From Noviherbaspirillum cavernae (GTDB taxonomy: Bacteria > Pseudomonadota > Gammaproteobacteria > Burkholderiales > Burkholderiaceae_D): a stretch of DNA of 64,000 bases. This document shows positions 55,410-64,000 of this stretch, one piece after another. The position numbers and the translations under genes are program-made. The DNA lies in contig NZ_QYUN01000002.1 of the NCBI RefSeq assembly GCF_003590875.1, positions 1,116,001-1,180,000 of the forward strand, given 5' to 3'. Every line of letters starts with the position of its first letter. The stretch's first letter is position 1. Below the pieces are notes generated by a model that was not told the DNA's origin, did no database searches, and worked only from the letters and a program-made list of their open reading frames with translations.

Positions 55410-57560
55410 ATGGCCAATCTTGCGCATGCAATTCATTCCTTGCAAAGCGGTGCCTTGTCGCACCATGAGTTTCTGGCGCAGGTGGATCGTGCGCTGGTGA
55501 CGGATGAGGCCAATACAGTGCGCTTGCTGGAGATTCTCGGCGATGAGCATACGCGGATTCAGCTGCCGCCTGATGTGTATCTGGAATTGCGCCGCCGTGT
55601 CGAGCATGTGCTGGCTTCGCGGCAAGGATTCGGCGGCGATGAGACGCGCGTGCAGACCAATCCGCGCGACCGCTGGCCTTCGCACACGATGCCGCCGCAG
55701 GTGATCATGCCGAACGACACGGCAGGTTCCGACCCGGAGCGGATGAAGGGCGTGGGTGATACCTTGAACGGGCGCTTCGTGCTGGAGGAGTGCATCGGCT
55801 TCGGCGGCATGGGCACGGTGTACAAGGCGCTCGACCTGCGCAAGCTGGAGGCGTCCGACCGCAAGCCCTACATCGCGATCAAGGTCTTGAACGTGCAGTT
55901 TCGCGGCCACCCGAAGTCGCTCATCGCCTTGCAGCGCGAGGCAAGGAAGGCGCAGTCGCTGGCGCATCCGAACATCGTGGCGGTATACGACTTCGACCGC
56001 GACGGTTCGATGGTCTATCTGACGATGGAGTATCTGTCGGGCAAACCCTTGAGCCAGACGCTGCGCACGCGCGGGTTCACGGGCATGCCGCATGCCGACG
56101 CGATGCGTATTGTCGGCGGTATCGGCAAGGCGCTGGCCTATGCGCATGAACGTGGTTTCGTCCATTGCGATCTCAAGCCGGCCAATGTGTTCGTGACCGA
56201 TGCGGGCGAGATCAAGGTGATCGATTTCGGCATCGCGCGCGTGTTCCGCAAGCCGGAAGAGGATGCCGAAGCGACGGTGTTCGATCCGGGCAGCCTCGGC
56301 GCGCTGACGCCGGCGTACGCGAGCCCGGAAATGATGGAGCATCTGGAGCCGGACCCGCGCGATGATGTCTACGCGCTGGCCTGCATTACGTACGAGCTGC
56401 TGACGGGCAAGCATCCCTTCGACCGCTTATCCGCCTTGCAGGCGCGCGGCGCGCAGATGAAGGTGCAGCGGCCGAAGATGCTGGGGCACAAGCAATGGCG
56501 CGCGCTGAAGCACGCGCTGTCGTTCGACCGCGAATCGCGCACGCCCGACGTGGCGCATTTTCTGCAGGAGATGAGCGGAGACAGCCGGACCAGGAGGTTT
56601 GCCGCGCTGGCCGCATCGCTGGTGGTTCTGACGGGGGGCGTGGCCGCAGGACTTTATTACTATCAGCAGTCCCGCAGCGGCGATGCCGAGCGCGAGGAGG
56701 TGGCGAGCGCCGAGCCGCCGGCGAAAGCCGCGCCTGCCACTCCGGAAGCCGCGCCTGCCACTCCGGAAGCTGCGCCGCCGGCGACTCCGCAAAGCGTACC
56801 GCAAACCCCGCCGCAAACCGCCGCGCCGGCACCACCACAGGCCGCGCCAACGTCGCCGCCTGCGCTGTCGCTGGCTGCGGTCGCACCGATTCTTGCCCGC
56901 GTGCCGTGTTCGGCTCTTCTGCCCACGGTGCGCGAGCGTGAATTGCAGGTGAAGGGATATCTGCCCGCGAGTTTCGGCGTGCCGCGGCTGAAGGAAATGC
57001 TGGGCAAGGTGCCCGGCATGAACAGCCTGAACCTTGAGGTGCAGGAGGTCGGTGACGACAAATGCAACGTGATCCAGGCATTCGCGCCGTACTGGTTGAA
57101 GAACCGGCAGGCCGCAACCGCCACGTCCGCAACGTCCGCCGCATCCGCCGCGTCGGTCCGTGCGCGCTCGCCGGACGCGGTCTTGACCGAAGGCGAGCCG
57201 CTGATCGTTGATATCACGACCCCCGCATACGCGTCGCACGTCTATGTCGATTACTACGTCCTCGATGGCAGCGTCGCGCACCTGGTGCCGAATCCGCGCG
57301 CGCGCGCCAACCAGGCGCCCGCCAATTACAAGGCCGCCATCGGCAGCCTCGGCAACTGGGTCATATCAAAACCGTTCGGAACGGAATTGATCGTCTTGCT
57401 CGCCACGCCGGCACCTTTGTTCGACAGCATTCGCCCGGAGTCGGAGTCGGGAGCGGCATATCTGAAGGCGGTGGAAAAACAGCTGCAACAAATGGCCGCA
57501 AAGCACGGGGCGGAAAAGATTGCCGTGGATTTCCTGCAGATCACGACGAAGGCGAAATAA
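55410..57560 (+). CDS. Membrane Ser/Thr protein kinase with DUF4384 domain
   Basis: 716 residues. An N-terminal helical part (1-115) precedes a kinase domain (about 122-385) with Gly loop IGFGGMG, Lys158 in AIKVL, catalytic HCDLKPAN (252-259; HRD is HCD, as in many bacterial kinases) and DFGIARV (272-278). A membrane helix is at about 398-417 (FAALAASLVVLTGGVAAGLYY), followed by a Pro/Ala linker with APATPE repeats. The C-terminal periplasmic DUF4384-like domain (about 590-700) includes EGEPLIVDITTPAYASHVYVDYY and VAHLVPNP. It probably signals envelope state. Single gene; the ATG at 55410 lies after a long AT-richer leader. Confidence 0.9.
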   Translation: MANLAHAIHSLQSGALSHHEFLAQVDRALVTDEANTVRLLEILGDEHTRIQLPPDVYLELRRRVEHVLASRQGFGGDETRVQTNPRDRWPSHTMPPQVIMPNDTAGSDPERMKGVGDTLNGRFVLEECIGFGGMGTVYKALDLRKLEASDRKPYIAIKVLNVQFRGHPKSLIALQREARKAQSLAHPNIVAVYDFDRDGSMVYLTMEYLSGKPLSQTLRTRGFTGMPHADAMRIVGGIGKALAYAHERGFVHCDLKPANVFVTDAGEIKVIDFGIARVFRKPEEDAEATVFDPGSLGALTPAYASPEMMEHLEPDPRDDVYALACITYELLTGKHPFDRLSALQARGAQMKVQRPKMLGHKQWRALKHALSFDRESRTPDVAHFLQEMSGDSRTRRFAALAASLVVLTGGVAAGLYYYQQSRSGDAEREEVASAEPPAKAAPATPEAAPATPEAAPPATPQSVPQTPPQTAAPAPPQAAPTSPPALSLAAVAPILARVPCSALLPTVRERELQVKGYLPASFGVPRLKEMLGKVPGMNSLNLEVQEVGDDKCNVIQAFAPYWLKNRQAATATSATSAASAASVRARSPDAVLTEGEPLIVDITTPAYASHVYVDYYVLDGSVAHLVPNPRARANQAPANYKAAIGSLGNWVISKPFGTELIVLLATPAPLFDSIRPESESGAAYLKAVEKQLQQMAAKHGAEKIAVDFLQITTKAK

Positions 57561-57647
57561 GCCTGGGCGATCGGGCGTGCCGGATTGTCCGGGCATGCGG
57601 CGGGTTAGGGCTGGGGCTGCACCTGACCCGCCCGGCGGCTTCGCTCC

Positions 57648-58553
57648 TCAGCTCTTCCCATCCGGCCGCGCCGGCAAGGACTTCAAGAACAGGTGCAGCG
57701 CGCCGACATCCGTATCGTCCAGTTCCTTCAAGCTGTTGAACGGCATCACCTTGCTGACCGCGCTACCGTCGGGGCGCTTGCCGGTGCGGATCATGACGGT
57801 GAACTTGTCGGCGCTGTCGTAGCGGACCATCGCTCCCCTGGGGCCGGGCGTGAGGTCGGTGGCAGGCGGCCAGTCGGGCGGGGAGCCGGGGATCTTGCCG
57901 CCGGTGAGTCCATCGCCGTGGCAGCCGATGCACATGTTGGCGACATACGCGCCATGCTCGACCGTGACAGCCTTCGCGACCGGCCGGGATGGCGGCAGCG
58001 CGTGGTTGATCTTTTCCGCCGCGTCCCTGACTTCGCCGACCGCATACAGCGCCCGCACGATGAGCGGCAGACGTACTTCGCCTGCATCACCCGTAGCCGG
58101 TGGCATGCTGCGCAGGTAGGCGATCAGGGAGGCCATGTCGGCATCGGTCATGCGGTTGTAGTCCTCGGACGGCATGATCAAGGCAGGTTTGCCGTTCGGC
58201 TTCACGCCGTGGCGCACCGTGCGCACCCAGTCGCGCTCGGCATAGGCGGCGACCACGCTGTCGGGCGCGGGCGTGATGTCGGGCGCTTTCACATACAGAC
58301 CGTTCGGGTCGTCGATGAAGACGCTGCCCTGGCCGCTCGCGCCGTGGCAATCCGCGCAGCCGCGCGACTGGAACAGATAGCGGCCGCGCTCGACCGTCGC
58401 CGCGCCCGCTGCATGGGCCAGCGGTGCGATCTCGACTTGCACCACGCGGTGCATTTTTTTGTCGCTGACGATTTTGGCGGCAGCCGCCGCGATCCCGACC
58501 AGCAAGGCGATCGATGCGACGGCGATGATCGGTATGCGATAGCGTTTTTTCAT
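57648..58553 (-). CDS. Dihaem cytochrome c, membrane-anchored
   Basis: 301 residues. The N-terminus MKKRYRIPIIAVASIALLVG is an uncleaved anchor or signal peptide. Two c-type haem sites are visible, RGCADCHGASGQG and NMCIGCHGDGLTG, each followed by a distal Met candidate (LIMPSEDYNRMTDADM and KVMPFNSLKELDDTD). This tandem class I arrangement is like the cytochrome subunits that take electrons from periplasmic dehydrogenases. The start at 58553 follows CAGGGAGACTCACAC. No dehydrogenase gene is adjacent. Confidence 0.9.
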   Translation of the reverse strand: MKKRYRIPIIAVASIALLVGIAAAAAKIVSDKKMHRVVQVEIAPLAHAAGAATVERGRYLFQSRGCADCHGASGQGSVFIDDPNGLYVKAPDITPAPDSVVAAYAERDWVRTVRHGVKPNGKPALIMPSEDYNRMTDADMASLIAYLRSMPPATGDAGEVRLPLIVRALYAVGEVRDAAEKINHALPPSRPVAKAVTVEHGAYVANMCIGCHGDGLTGGKIPGSPPDWPPATDLTPGPRGAMVRYDSADKFTVMIRTGKRPDGSAVSKVMPFNSLKELDDTDVGALHLFLKSLPARPDGKS

Positions 58554-58730
58554 GTGTGAGTCTCCCTGACTGATGGAACGGCAATGAACGGGTGCTGCAG
58601 TACACGCCACTTGCATTGCAAGTGCCACGATGGGTATTGCAAATATTACCCACGATGATTACGTACTTCGATGAACGCACGGCGCGGCTTCCCGCTGCCG
58701 ATGTTGCGCAGACATGATGGCTGTTCTTTG

Positions 58731-60608
58731 TTATTTCATGTCGCGTGCGACGCGAAAGCCGTTCTGCGACTGGCGCACGTTCGCGTCGTACTTGAAGCGC
58801 GTCGAGGACGGCATGTAGCTTGCGCCTTCGCGCCACGATCCGCCGCGTATCACGCGAATCCGGCAGTTCGGATCGTCCCACGCGCGGGCGTCGGCGGGAG
58901 CGCCCTTGTAGGAGTTGTGCCAGCAGTCGCTGACCCATTCCCAGACGCTGCCGTTCATGTCGTACAGGCCGAACGGGTTGGGAGCGAAGGAGCCGACCGG
59001 CGCTGGGCTGTCCTGCTGCCACGGCTCGCCGCAGTCCTTGCAGTTGGCGGTGCCCTTGCGCATCTGCTCGCCCCACCAGTATTGGGTCGAGGTGCCGCCC
59101 CTGGCCGCGTATTCCCATTCCGCTTCGGTTGGCAGCCGGTAGCTGTGGCCGCTGGTCTTGCTCAGCCACTTCACGTATTTTTGCGCGTCGTCCCAGCTCA
59201 CGTCGCGCACCGGCGTGTTCTTCGGTTGGCTGTTCGGGTTGCCCCCATTGCGCGGGCATTCGCCGGCTTCGATGCAGGCATTCCATTGCTCGACCGTCAC
59301 TTCGTATTTCCCGATGGCGAAGGGGGTACTGATTGTCACGCGGCGCGGCGGCTTTTCCGACGGGTCGCCGGTGGTGCTCCCCATCGTGAACGTGCCGCCC
59401 GGCAGCGCGACCATGGCGGGGCAGCCGGCGCAATCGTTGAGTTCGCTGACGCGCGCGCTTGCGGCCGCCGGCTTGTCGGGCGGCGGCGCTGCCTTCGGCG
59501 CGGGGCTCGCCTGTTCAGGCGCTGGCTTCGGAGTTGGGCGTGCCTGTTCGGGCGGCGGCTGGATCGCGGGTGCCGGACGCGGTCGCTCGGGTGGCGGCTT
59601 GGCGACCGGCGCATCCTTGGGCGCGGCGGCGCGCAGACGCTCGATGCGCGCACGCGCGAGCGAGGCGAAACGACCGTTCGGATACGCCTGCAGATAGGCC
59701 TCGTAGTCGCTCACATGCGTGCTGTTCTTGATCGACTCCCAGAAACTCAGTTCGTACTGCTCGTCGCTGTCCTTCGGCAGCACGCCGCGGCTTTGCAATA
59801 CCGCGACCGTTTCAGGTTGCGGCGCCAGCGCCAAGGCCGGTGCCGGTGCGTCTTGCCCAGCCGGGATGAAGCGGAACGACTGCCGCAGCGACGACAGCAG
59901 CAGCGGAGTCTGACGGCCCTCGCTGGTGTGCCGCACCGCAGAGGCCGTGCGCCGGAACATTTCCTCGACGCTCAGGCCGGGGACCGGCATGGCATTGAGC
60001 AAGGCTGAGGTAAATACGCCGTGACGCTTGCCATCCGCCGCAAACGATCCCGGTGCGGCGGCAGTGGCGATGATGGTGTCGGCAGCGGCCGGCAGCGGTC
60101 CCGCGGCAGTCGGGGATGGCGCGGCGAGGCAGGTGTCGAGGATGACGATATTCAATTTGCCGGGGCGTGACACCGACATCGCGTCCAGCACCGTGCGCAG
60201 GTCGATGGCTTCGGCTTGCATCACCGCGGCAGCGCGGTTGTCCGCATCCACCGGGAGCAGCAATGTCTTGCCTGCAAGCTGCACGCCATGCCCGGCGAAA
60301 TACACCAACCCGACACCGCCCGCGTCGAGGTGTTGGCTGAATGCAAGCAGCGCATCCAGCATTTGCCGGCGCGTCGCGTTTTCGTGATGCATCACATCGA
60401 AGCCGAGCGCATCGAGCATGATGCTCATGGCGCGTGCATCGCCGGGAGGATTGGCAAGCGGATCGTGCTGGTAGCCGCCGTTGCCGATGATGAGTGCGAC
60501 GCGCCTGTCGGCTGGTTCCGCGTCGTTGCGAGGTGCAGGCTGCGCCGCCGCAGCCGTGATCCAGCCGAAGGCTCCCAGCAAGCAGGCAATCAACAGTTTT
60601 CGCCACAT
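58731..60608 (-). CDS. Secreted caspase-like/FGE-like fusion protein
   Basis: 625 residues with a signal peptide (KLLIACLLGAFGWITAAAA). Residues about 35-250 are a peptidase C14 caspase-like domain: RVALIIGNGGYQ, catalytic His in VYFAGHGVQL and Cys in IVILDTCLAA. A repeat SFWESIKNSTHVSDYEAYLQ plus AYPNGRFASLARARI follows (about 305-345), then a Pro-rich linker. The FGE/sulfatase-modifying-factor-like domain (about 410-625) includes FTMGSTTGDPSEKPPRRV, YRLPTEAEWEYAARGG and YDMNGSVWEWVSDCW. The copper-binding Cys pair of true FGE is absent (TRFKYDANVRQSQNGFR), so it is probably a binding domain. The start at 60608 is where the signal peptide begins. Confidence 0.9.
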   Translation of the reverse strand: MWRKLLIACLLGAFGWITAAAAQPAPRNDAEPADRRVALIIGNGGYQHDPLANPPGDARAMSIMLDALGFDVMHHENATRRQMLDALLAFSQHLDAGGVGLVYFAGHGVQLAGKTLLLPVDADNRAAAVMQAEAIDLRTVLDAMSVSRPGKLNIVILDTCLAAPSPTAAGPLPAAADTIIATAAAPGSFAADGKRHGVFTSALLNAMPVPGLSVEEMFRRTASAVRHTSEGRQTPLLLSSLRQSFRFIPAGQDAPAPALALAPQPETVAVLQSRGVLPKDSDEQYELSFWESIKNSTHVSDYEAYLQAYPNGRFASLARARIERLRAAAPKDAPVAKPPPERPRPAPAIQPPPEQARPTPKPAPEQASPAPKAAPPPDKPAAASARVSELNDCAGCPAMVALPGGTFTMGSTTGDPSEKPPRRVTISTPFAIGKYEVTVEQWNACIEAGECPRNGGNPNSQPKNTPVRDVSWDDAQKYVKWLSKTSGHSYRLPTEAEWEYAARGGTSTQYWWGEQMRKGTANCKDCGEPWQQDSPAPVGSFAPNPFGLYDMNGSVWEWVSDCWHNSYKGAPADARAWDDPNCRIRVIRGGSWREGASYMPSSTRFKYDANVRQSQNGFRVARDMK

Positions 60609-60898
60609 GGACTGACCTTTGCTTTTGCATTCAAGGACGGCATCGGCGGGGTGCGCCATCCCTGCTGCATCACGACGATGCCAGCGATCCTGCGGATATG
60701 TTGCAGATGGCGACGGCGCATCCAACCGCCATGCATTGCGGTTTACGCTCTTTGTTCATCTTTGAGCGCTTGAGCATATTTATCTCTGTTCGATATCAAG
60801 GATAGGTGCCTTTCCGACCCGCTGCCGAAAAATTCTGCTCTAACCTGAACGTGGCACCGCCACTATAAAAAACGCAACAATCCTGTGGAAGGCACGGT
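60609..60898. promoter_or_regulatory. Divergent promoter region
   Basis: 290 bases between the caspase-like gene and the DUF4399 genes. AT-rich stretches (GAGCATATTTATCTCTG, CTATAAAAAACGCAAC) suggest ordinary promoters. GTGGCACCGCCACTATAA near 60845 resembles a -24 element but lacks the -12 GC. Confidence 0.4.
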
Positions 60899-61324
60899 AT
60901 GCAAAAAGCTATCGTCTCCGCCGCTCTGGCAGCAGCGGCCTTGGGTTTCGTCCCCGCGCATGCCGCCGGCACGCCATCGCCGAAGGATGCGCTTGTCTAT
61001 TTCATCTGGCCGTCCGACGGCACCGTCATTACCGGCGGCAAGTTCTGGGTGCGGATGGGATTGCGCAACATGGGTGTGTGTCCCAAGGGAGTGAACCTGC
61101 CCAACGTGGGCCACCATCACTTGCTGATCAACACGGCGCTGCCTGCCATGGACCAGCAGATTCCTTCCGACAGGAATCATCTGCATTTCGGCGCGGGCGA
61201 AACCGAGGCGCGCATCGAACTGCCGCCCGGAAAGCACACACTGCAACTGCTGCTTGGGGACCACGACCACAAGCCGCACGACCCTCCCGTGTATTCGACG
61301 AAGATTTCGATCATCGTGAAATGA
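60899..61324 (+). CDS. DUF4399 protein, copy 1
   Basis: 141 residues with a signal peptide (MQKAIVSAALAAAALGFVPAHA). The DUF4399 core is clear: VYFIWPSDGTVITGGKFWVRMGLRNMGV, GHHHLLINT, RNHLHFGAGETEARIELPPG and HTLQLLLGD. It is a periplasmic beta-sandwich of unknown role. A His-rich cluster (GHHHLL, GDHDHKPHD) could bind metal. It is followed after 45 bases by a paralogue. Confidence 0.88.
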   Translation: MQKAIVSAALAAAALGFVPAHAAGTPSPKDALVYFIWPSDGTVITGGKFWVRMGLRNMGVCPKGVNLPNVGHHHLLINTALPAMDQQIPSDRNHLHFGAGETEARIELPPGKHTLQLLLGDHDHKPHDPPVYSTKISIIVK

Positions 61325-61369
61325 ATCGCGGGCAGATGTCTTGCATCGGAACAACGCGGAGCACATGCC

Positions 61370-61789
61370 ATGTTCAAGTCTTTCGCCGCTGTCGCTGTCT
61401 TGCTGCTGGCCAACGCCGCTTTCGCAGGCGACACGCCGGCTCCCGCCAATGCCTATCTCTACATCGGCTGGCCCAATGATGGGCAGGTGATTGCGGCGGG
61501 CAAGCCGTTCCGCGTGTGGTTCGGATTGCGCAGCATGGGCGTTGCCCCGAAAGACGTCACGTTTCCGAACACCGGTCATCACCATCTGCTGATCGACACC
61601 GAACTGCCGGCAGCGGACCGCGAGATTCCGTCGGACCGGAACCACCTGCATTTCGGCGCAGGCGAAACGGAAACCATGGTGGAACTCCCGCCGGGCAAGC
61701 ACACCTTGCAGTTGATCATGGGCGATGCCAAGCATATTCCACACAACCCGCCCGTCTATTCGAAAAAGATCACGATCTTCGTCAAGTAA
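61370..61789 (+). CDS. DUF4399 protein, copy 2
   Basis: 139 residues with a signal peptide (MFKSFAAVAVLLLANAAFAG) and the same core as copy 1: YLYIGWPNDGQVIAAGKPFRVWFGLRSMGV, GHHHLLIDTELP, RNHLHFGAGETETMVELPPG. It arose by tandem duplication and has since diverged. The ATG is 45 bases after copy 1, so the two are cotranscribed. Confidence 0.88.
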   Translation: MFKSFAAVAVLLLANAAFAGDTPAPANAYLYIGWPNDGQVIAAGKPFRVWFGLRSMGVAPKDVTFPNTGHHHLLIDTELPAADREIPSDRNHLHFGAGETETMVELPPGKHTLQLIMGDAKHIPHNPPVYSKKITIFVK

Positions 61790-61959
61790 TGCACCCGGGC
61801 GCGCCCGGCCTGCCGCCGCATTGAAGCCCGCCGGATGTTGTCATCTGCTCCGGCGGCGCATCCCGGTCTGCCGGAACTGCCGTATTGCCTCAAGGTCGAA
61901 CAGTCCACGGCAATGGCGAATTGACCTTCCTCATCCGGCAGCGGGGTGAATGCAGCAAG

Positions 61960-63906
61960 ATGGACAACACGACAACATTTGCGGAATCGGTGGGCGGGGT
62001 GACGGCGTATCTGGAAGTCACCGGGGACGGCTCGGCCAGACCGGTGGTATTCCCGATCCACGACGAGGTGGTCATCGGCCGCGATCCGCAGGACTCGCTG
62101 GCATCCGACAAGTTTCTCTGCATACCGGAACACACCGTGAGCCGCCGCCATGCGCGCATCCGGCGGCGCGGCGACGGCTATTTCGTGGAGGACCTGCATT
62201 CGTTCAACGGCACCTTCGTGCTCGGCGAAAGGCTCACCCCAGGCAGCTGGCATCCGCTGCATGATGGCGACGAGTTCAGCGTCGCCTCTGCCCAGATCGT
62301 GTTCCATTCGCTGGTGGTGCCGGCGCAGGACAGCATGCCGACCATCATTGCCAAGGCGGTCGATGCGACCGAGTTCACGCGCATGATCGGCACGCCGCCG
62401 GTGGCGACGCACGGCGACGTGCAGCGCACCGTGCAGAAGCTGCATGCGATGGCGCAGGTAAGCATCGCGCTCGGCGCGGTGAAGGATCGCGACACGCTGA
62501 TCGAAAAGATCATGAACTTCATCTTCGACCTGTTTCCGCTGGCCGAACGCGCTTTCATTCTCCTGCGCAAGAACGAGGGCGAAGCGCCGGTGCCGGTGGC
62601 CGCGCGCAGGCGCGACGGCACGATAGAGGATCCGGATCACGTCAAGATATCGCGCACCATCGTGGGCGAAGTGCTCGACCGGAAGCAGTCGATCCTGTCG
62701 GTCGATACGCTGTCCGACCGCCACTTTTCGTCGCAGGTCTCGATCATTTCGCAAGCCATACGCAGCGCCATGTGCGTCCCGCTCGTCATCGGCGGCGAGT
62801 GTCTCGGCCTGATCCAGGTGGACACCTCGTCGGACCCGCATGCGTTCAAGGAGCAGGACCTGGAAATGCTGACCGGCGTGTGCGCGGAAGCCGCCGTCGC
62901 GCTGAAGAACTTCCAGCTGTACTCGGAAATCGAGAACCTGCTGGACGGCTTCGTGCGGGCGTCGGTGCAGGCGATCGAGGAACGCGACCCGGTGACCGCC
63001 GGCCATTCATTCCGCGTGGCCGGCTATGCGGAGCATCTGGCGATGGCGGTGGATCGCGACAGCGGCGCGGCGCTGCGGCATGTCAATTTCACGCACGACC
63101 AGCTGCGCGAGATTCGCTATGCCGCGCTGCTGCATGACTTCGGCAAGGTCGGCGTGCGCGAACACGTGCTGCGCAAGGAGAAGAAGCTGCATCACGCCGA
63201 CATGCGCATGCTGGAGCAGCGCTTCCTGTATGCGCGTGCGTGCCTGGAGCGGGAGGCCTACCGGCAACTGGCGGAGCTGCATGGCGAGCATGAATTGAGC
63301 ATGGCGGAATTTCGCGACGTCAAGCGGCAGGTGGAACAAGACTTGCACGAGGAATTCAGCCGGCTGGACGGCTTCCTTGCCTCCATCCGGCACGCGAACG
63401 AACCGGCGATTTCGTTCACGGAGTGCCCGCCCGATTTGCAGAAGGTGCTGGATTACGCGTATCCCGCGCTGGACGATCCGGCGGCGCCGCTGCTCAACGA
63501 GTTCGAGTTTTCCGCACTGTGCATTGCCAAGGGCTGCCTGACGGCGGATGAGCGCAGACAGATCGAGGCGCATGTGGCGGATTCGTATTCCTTCCTGATC
63601 CTGATCCCGTGGACGCGCGACCTCGGCGGCGTGCCCGCGATTGCGCACGGCCATCACGAGAAGCTGGACGGCTCCGGTTACCCGATGGGCCTGCACGGCA
63701 ATCAGATCAGCATGCAGACCCGCATCCTGACGATCTGCGATATCTACGACGCGCTCACCGCCGGCGATCGTCCCTACAAGAAAGCGCTGCCCTTGGAGCG
63801 GGCGCTGGATCTGATCGCGATGGAATGCCGGGCGGGACATCTCGATCAGCGGTTGTTCGATGTGTTTGTCGCGTCCAAGAGCTGGCTGGTGGCCGAGCAT
63901 CCCTGA
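61960..63906 (+). CDS. FHA-GAF-HD-GYP protein
   Basis: 648 residues. The N-terminal FHA domain (about 20-115) has EVVIGRDP, HTVSRRHARIRRR and LHSFNGTFV, the phosphothreonine-binding pattern G-R ... S-R-x-H ... N-G. A GAF domain (about 165-315) covers LIEKIMNFIFDLFPLAERAF to CVPLVIGGECLGLIQVD. The HD-GYP domain (about 325-640) has LLHDFGKVGVREHVL (HD) and GHHEKLDGSGYPMGL (GYP), with an extra insert of about 120 residues between them. It should bind phosphorylated partners of the nearby kinases and hydrolyse c-di-GMP. The ATG at 61960 is preferred over the TTG at 61885. Confidence 0.92.
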   Translation: MDNTTTFAESVGGVTAYLEVTGDGSARPVVFPIHDEVVIGRDPQDSLASDKFLCIPEHTVSRRHARIRRRGDGYFVEDLHSFNGTFVLGERLTPGSWHPLHDGDEFSVASAQIVFHSLVVPAQDSMPTIIAKAVDATEFTRMIGTPPVATHGDVQRTVQKLHAMAQVSIALGAVKDRDTLIEKIMNFIFDLFPLAERAFILLRKNEGEAPVPVAARRRDGTIEDPDHVKISRTIVGEVLDRKQSILSVDTLSDRHFSSQVSIISQAIRSAMCVPLVIGGECLGLIQVDTSSDPHAFKEQDLEMLTGVCAEAAVALKNFQLYSEIENLLDGFVRASVQAIEERDPVTAGHSFRVAGYAEHLAMAVDRDSGAALRHVNFTHDQLREIRYAALLHDFGKVGVREHVLRKEKKLHHADMRMLEQRFLYARACLEREAYRQLAELHGEHELSMAEFRDVKRQVEQDLHEEFSRLDGFLASIRHANEPAISFTECPPDLQKVLDYAYPALDDPAAPLLNEFEFSALCIAKGCLTADERRQIEAHVADSYSFLILIPWTRDLGGVPAIAHGHHEKLDGSGYPMGLHGNQISMQTRILTICDIYDALTAGDRPYKKALPLERALDLIAMECRAGHLDQRLFDVFVASKSWLVAEHP

Positions 63907-64000
63907 CGGCGGATGATGGTGATGACATGGATGGTGTTCATTTTCTTGCAAATCCCGGTCGCGGCGCATCAGGGCAGCTGCCCGCATTGCGCAGCGGAGC
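63907..64000. other. Window end, no feature
   Basis: The last 94 bases follow the HD-GYP stop. I see no start codon with a ribosome-binding site or other signal. Confidence 0.4.

Noticed and set aside
60840..60860. Sigma-54 promoter before the DUF4399 genes
   Set aside because: GTGGCACCGCCACTAT has a -24-like part, but the -12 GC is missing at the required spacing.

Overview
The window looks like a chromosomal stretch of a GC-rich Burkholderiales betaproteobacterium, most likely Oxalobacteraceae-like. That placement is inferred from the joint sbp/ssu/cysTWA/cysB sulfur region, the Bug-type solute receptor and the protein sequences; no rRNA or tRNA is present to confirm it.

Layout. 1-8.2 kb: the end of an IS3-family element, a Bug receptor, a MarR regulator, the homogentisate genes hmgA-fahA, and a LysR gene divergent from a decarboxylase-like/tautomerase/DUF4865 operon. 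8.2-17.4 kb: a rearranged accessory region. Two 926-bp direct repeats, each carrying the same broken ssuD-like gene, flank an OsmC-YcaO fusion gene and an autotransporter; gene fragments and an attC-like palindromic element follow. 17.7-30.4 kb: a sulfur-scavenging block (sbp, ssuE, ssuADCB, molbindin, degenerate EAL protein, hydrolase, lone receiver, cysTWA, cysB). 30.4-33.6 kb: an IS5-family element that splits a small membrane-protein gene, and a complete IS3-family element identical over 285 bp to the one cut by the window start.

34-52.2 kb holds the most unusual content. A signal-less parvulin lies before an exporter with two cyclic-nucleotide-binding domains, a C39 peptidase and an ABC transporter. 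The exporter gene overlaps by 4 bp a sigma-54 enhancer-binding protein gene. Further on are a Ser/Thr kinase, a PP2C phosphatase, a diguanylate cyclase and seven small genes for peptides with a double-glycine leader (six with the cleavage site at residue 25/26 or 27/28, one with a shortened leader). Sigma-54-type -24/-12 motifs lie upstream of three peptide units and of the kinase. I infer a sigma-54-controlled, phospho-signalling-linked peptide export system. No membrane-fusion protein (HlyD) or TolC gene is in the window, and the link between peptides and exporter is inferred.

52.4-64 kb: small stress or envelope genes (LprI-like, GFA, DUF2784, a cysteine-free ecotin), a second Ser/Thr kinase, a dihaem cytochrome c, a caspase-FGE-like fusion, two tandem DUF4399 proteins and an FHA-GAF-HD-GYP protein. 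Together with the first kinase and the phosphatase these suggest a dense Ser/Thr phosphorylation and c-di-GMP network.

Palindromic GC-rich repeats built on a CCCCTTCAAGGGG core sit in at least six intergenic gaps.
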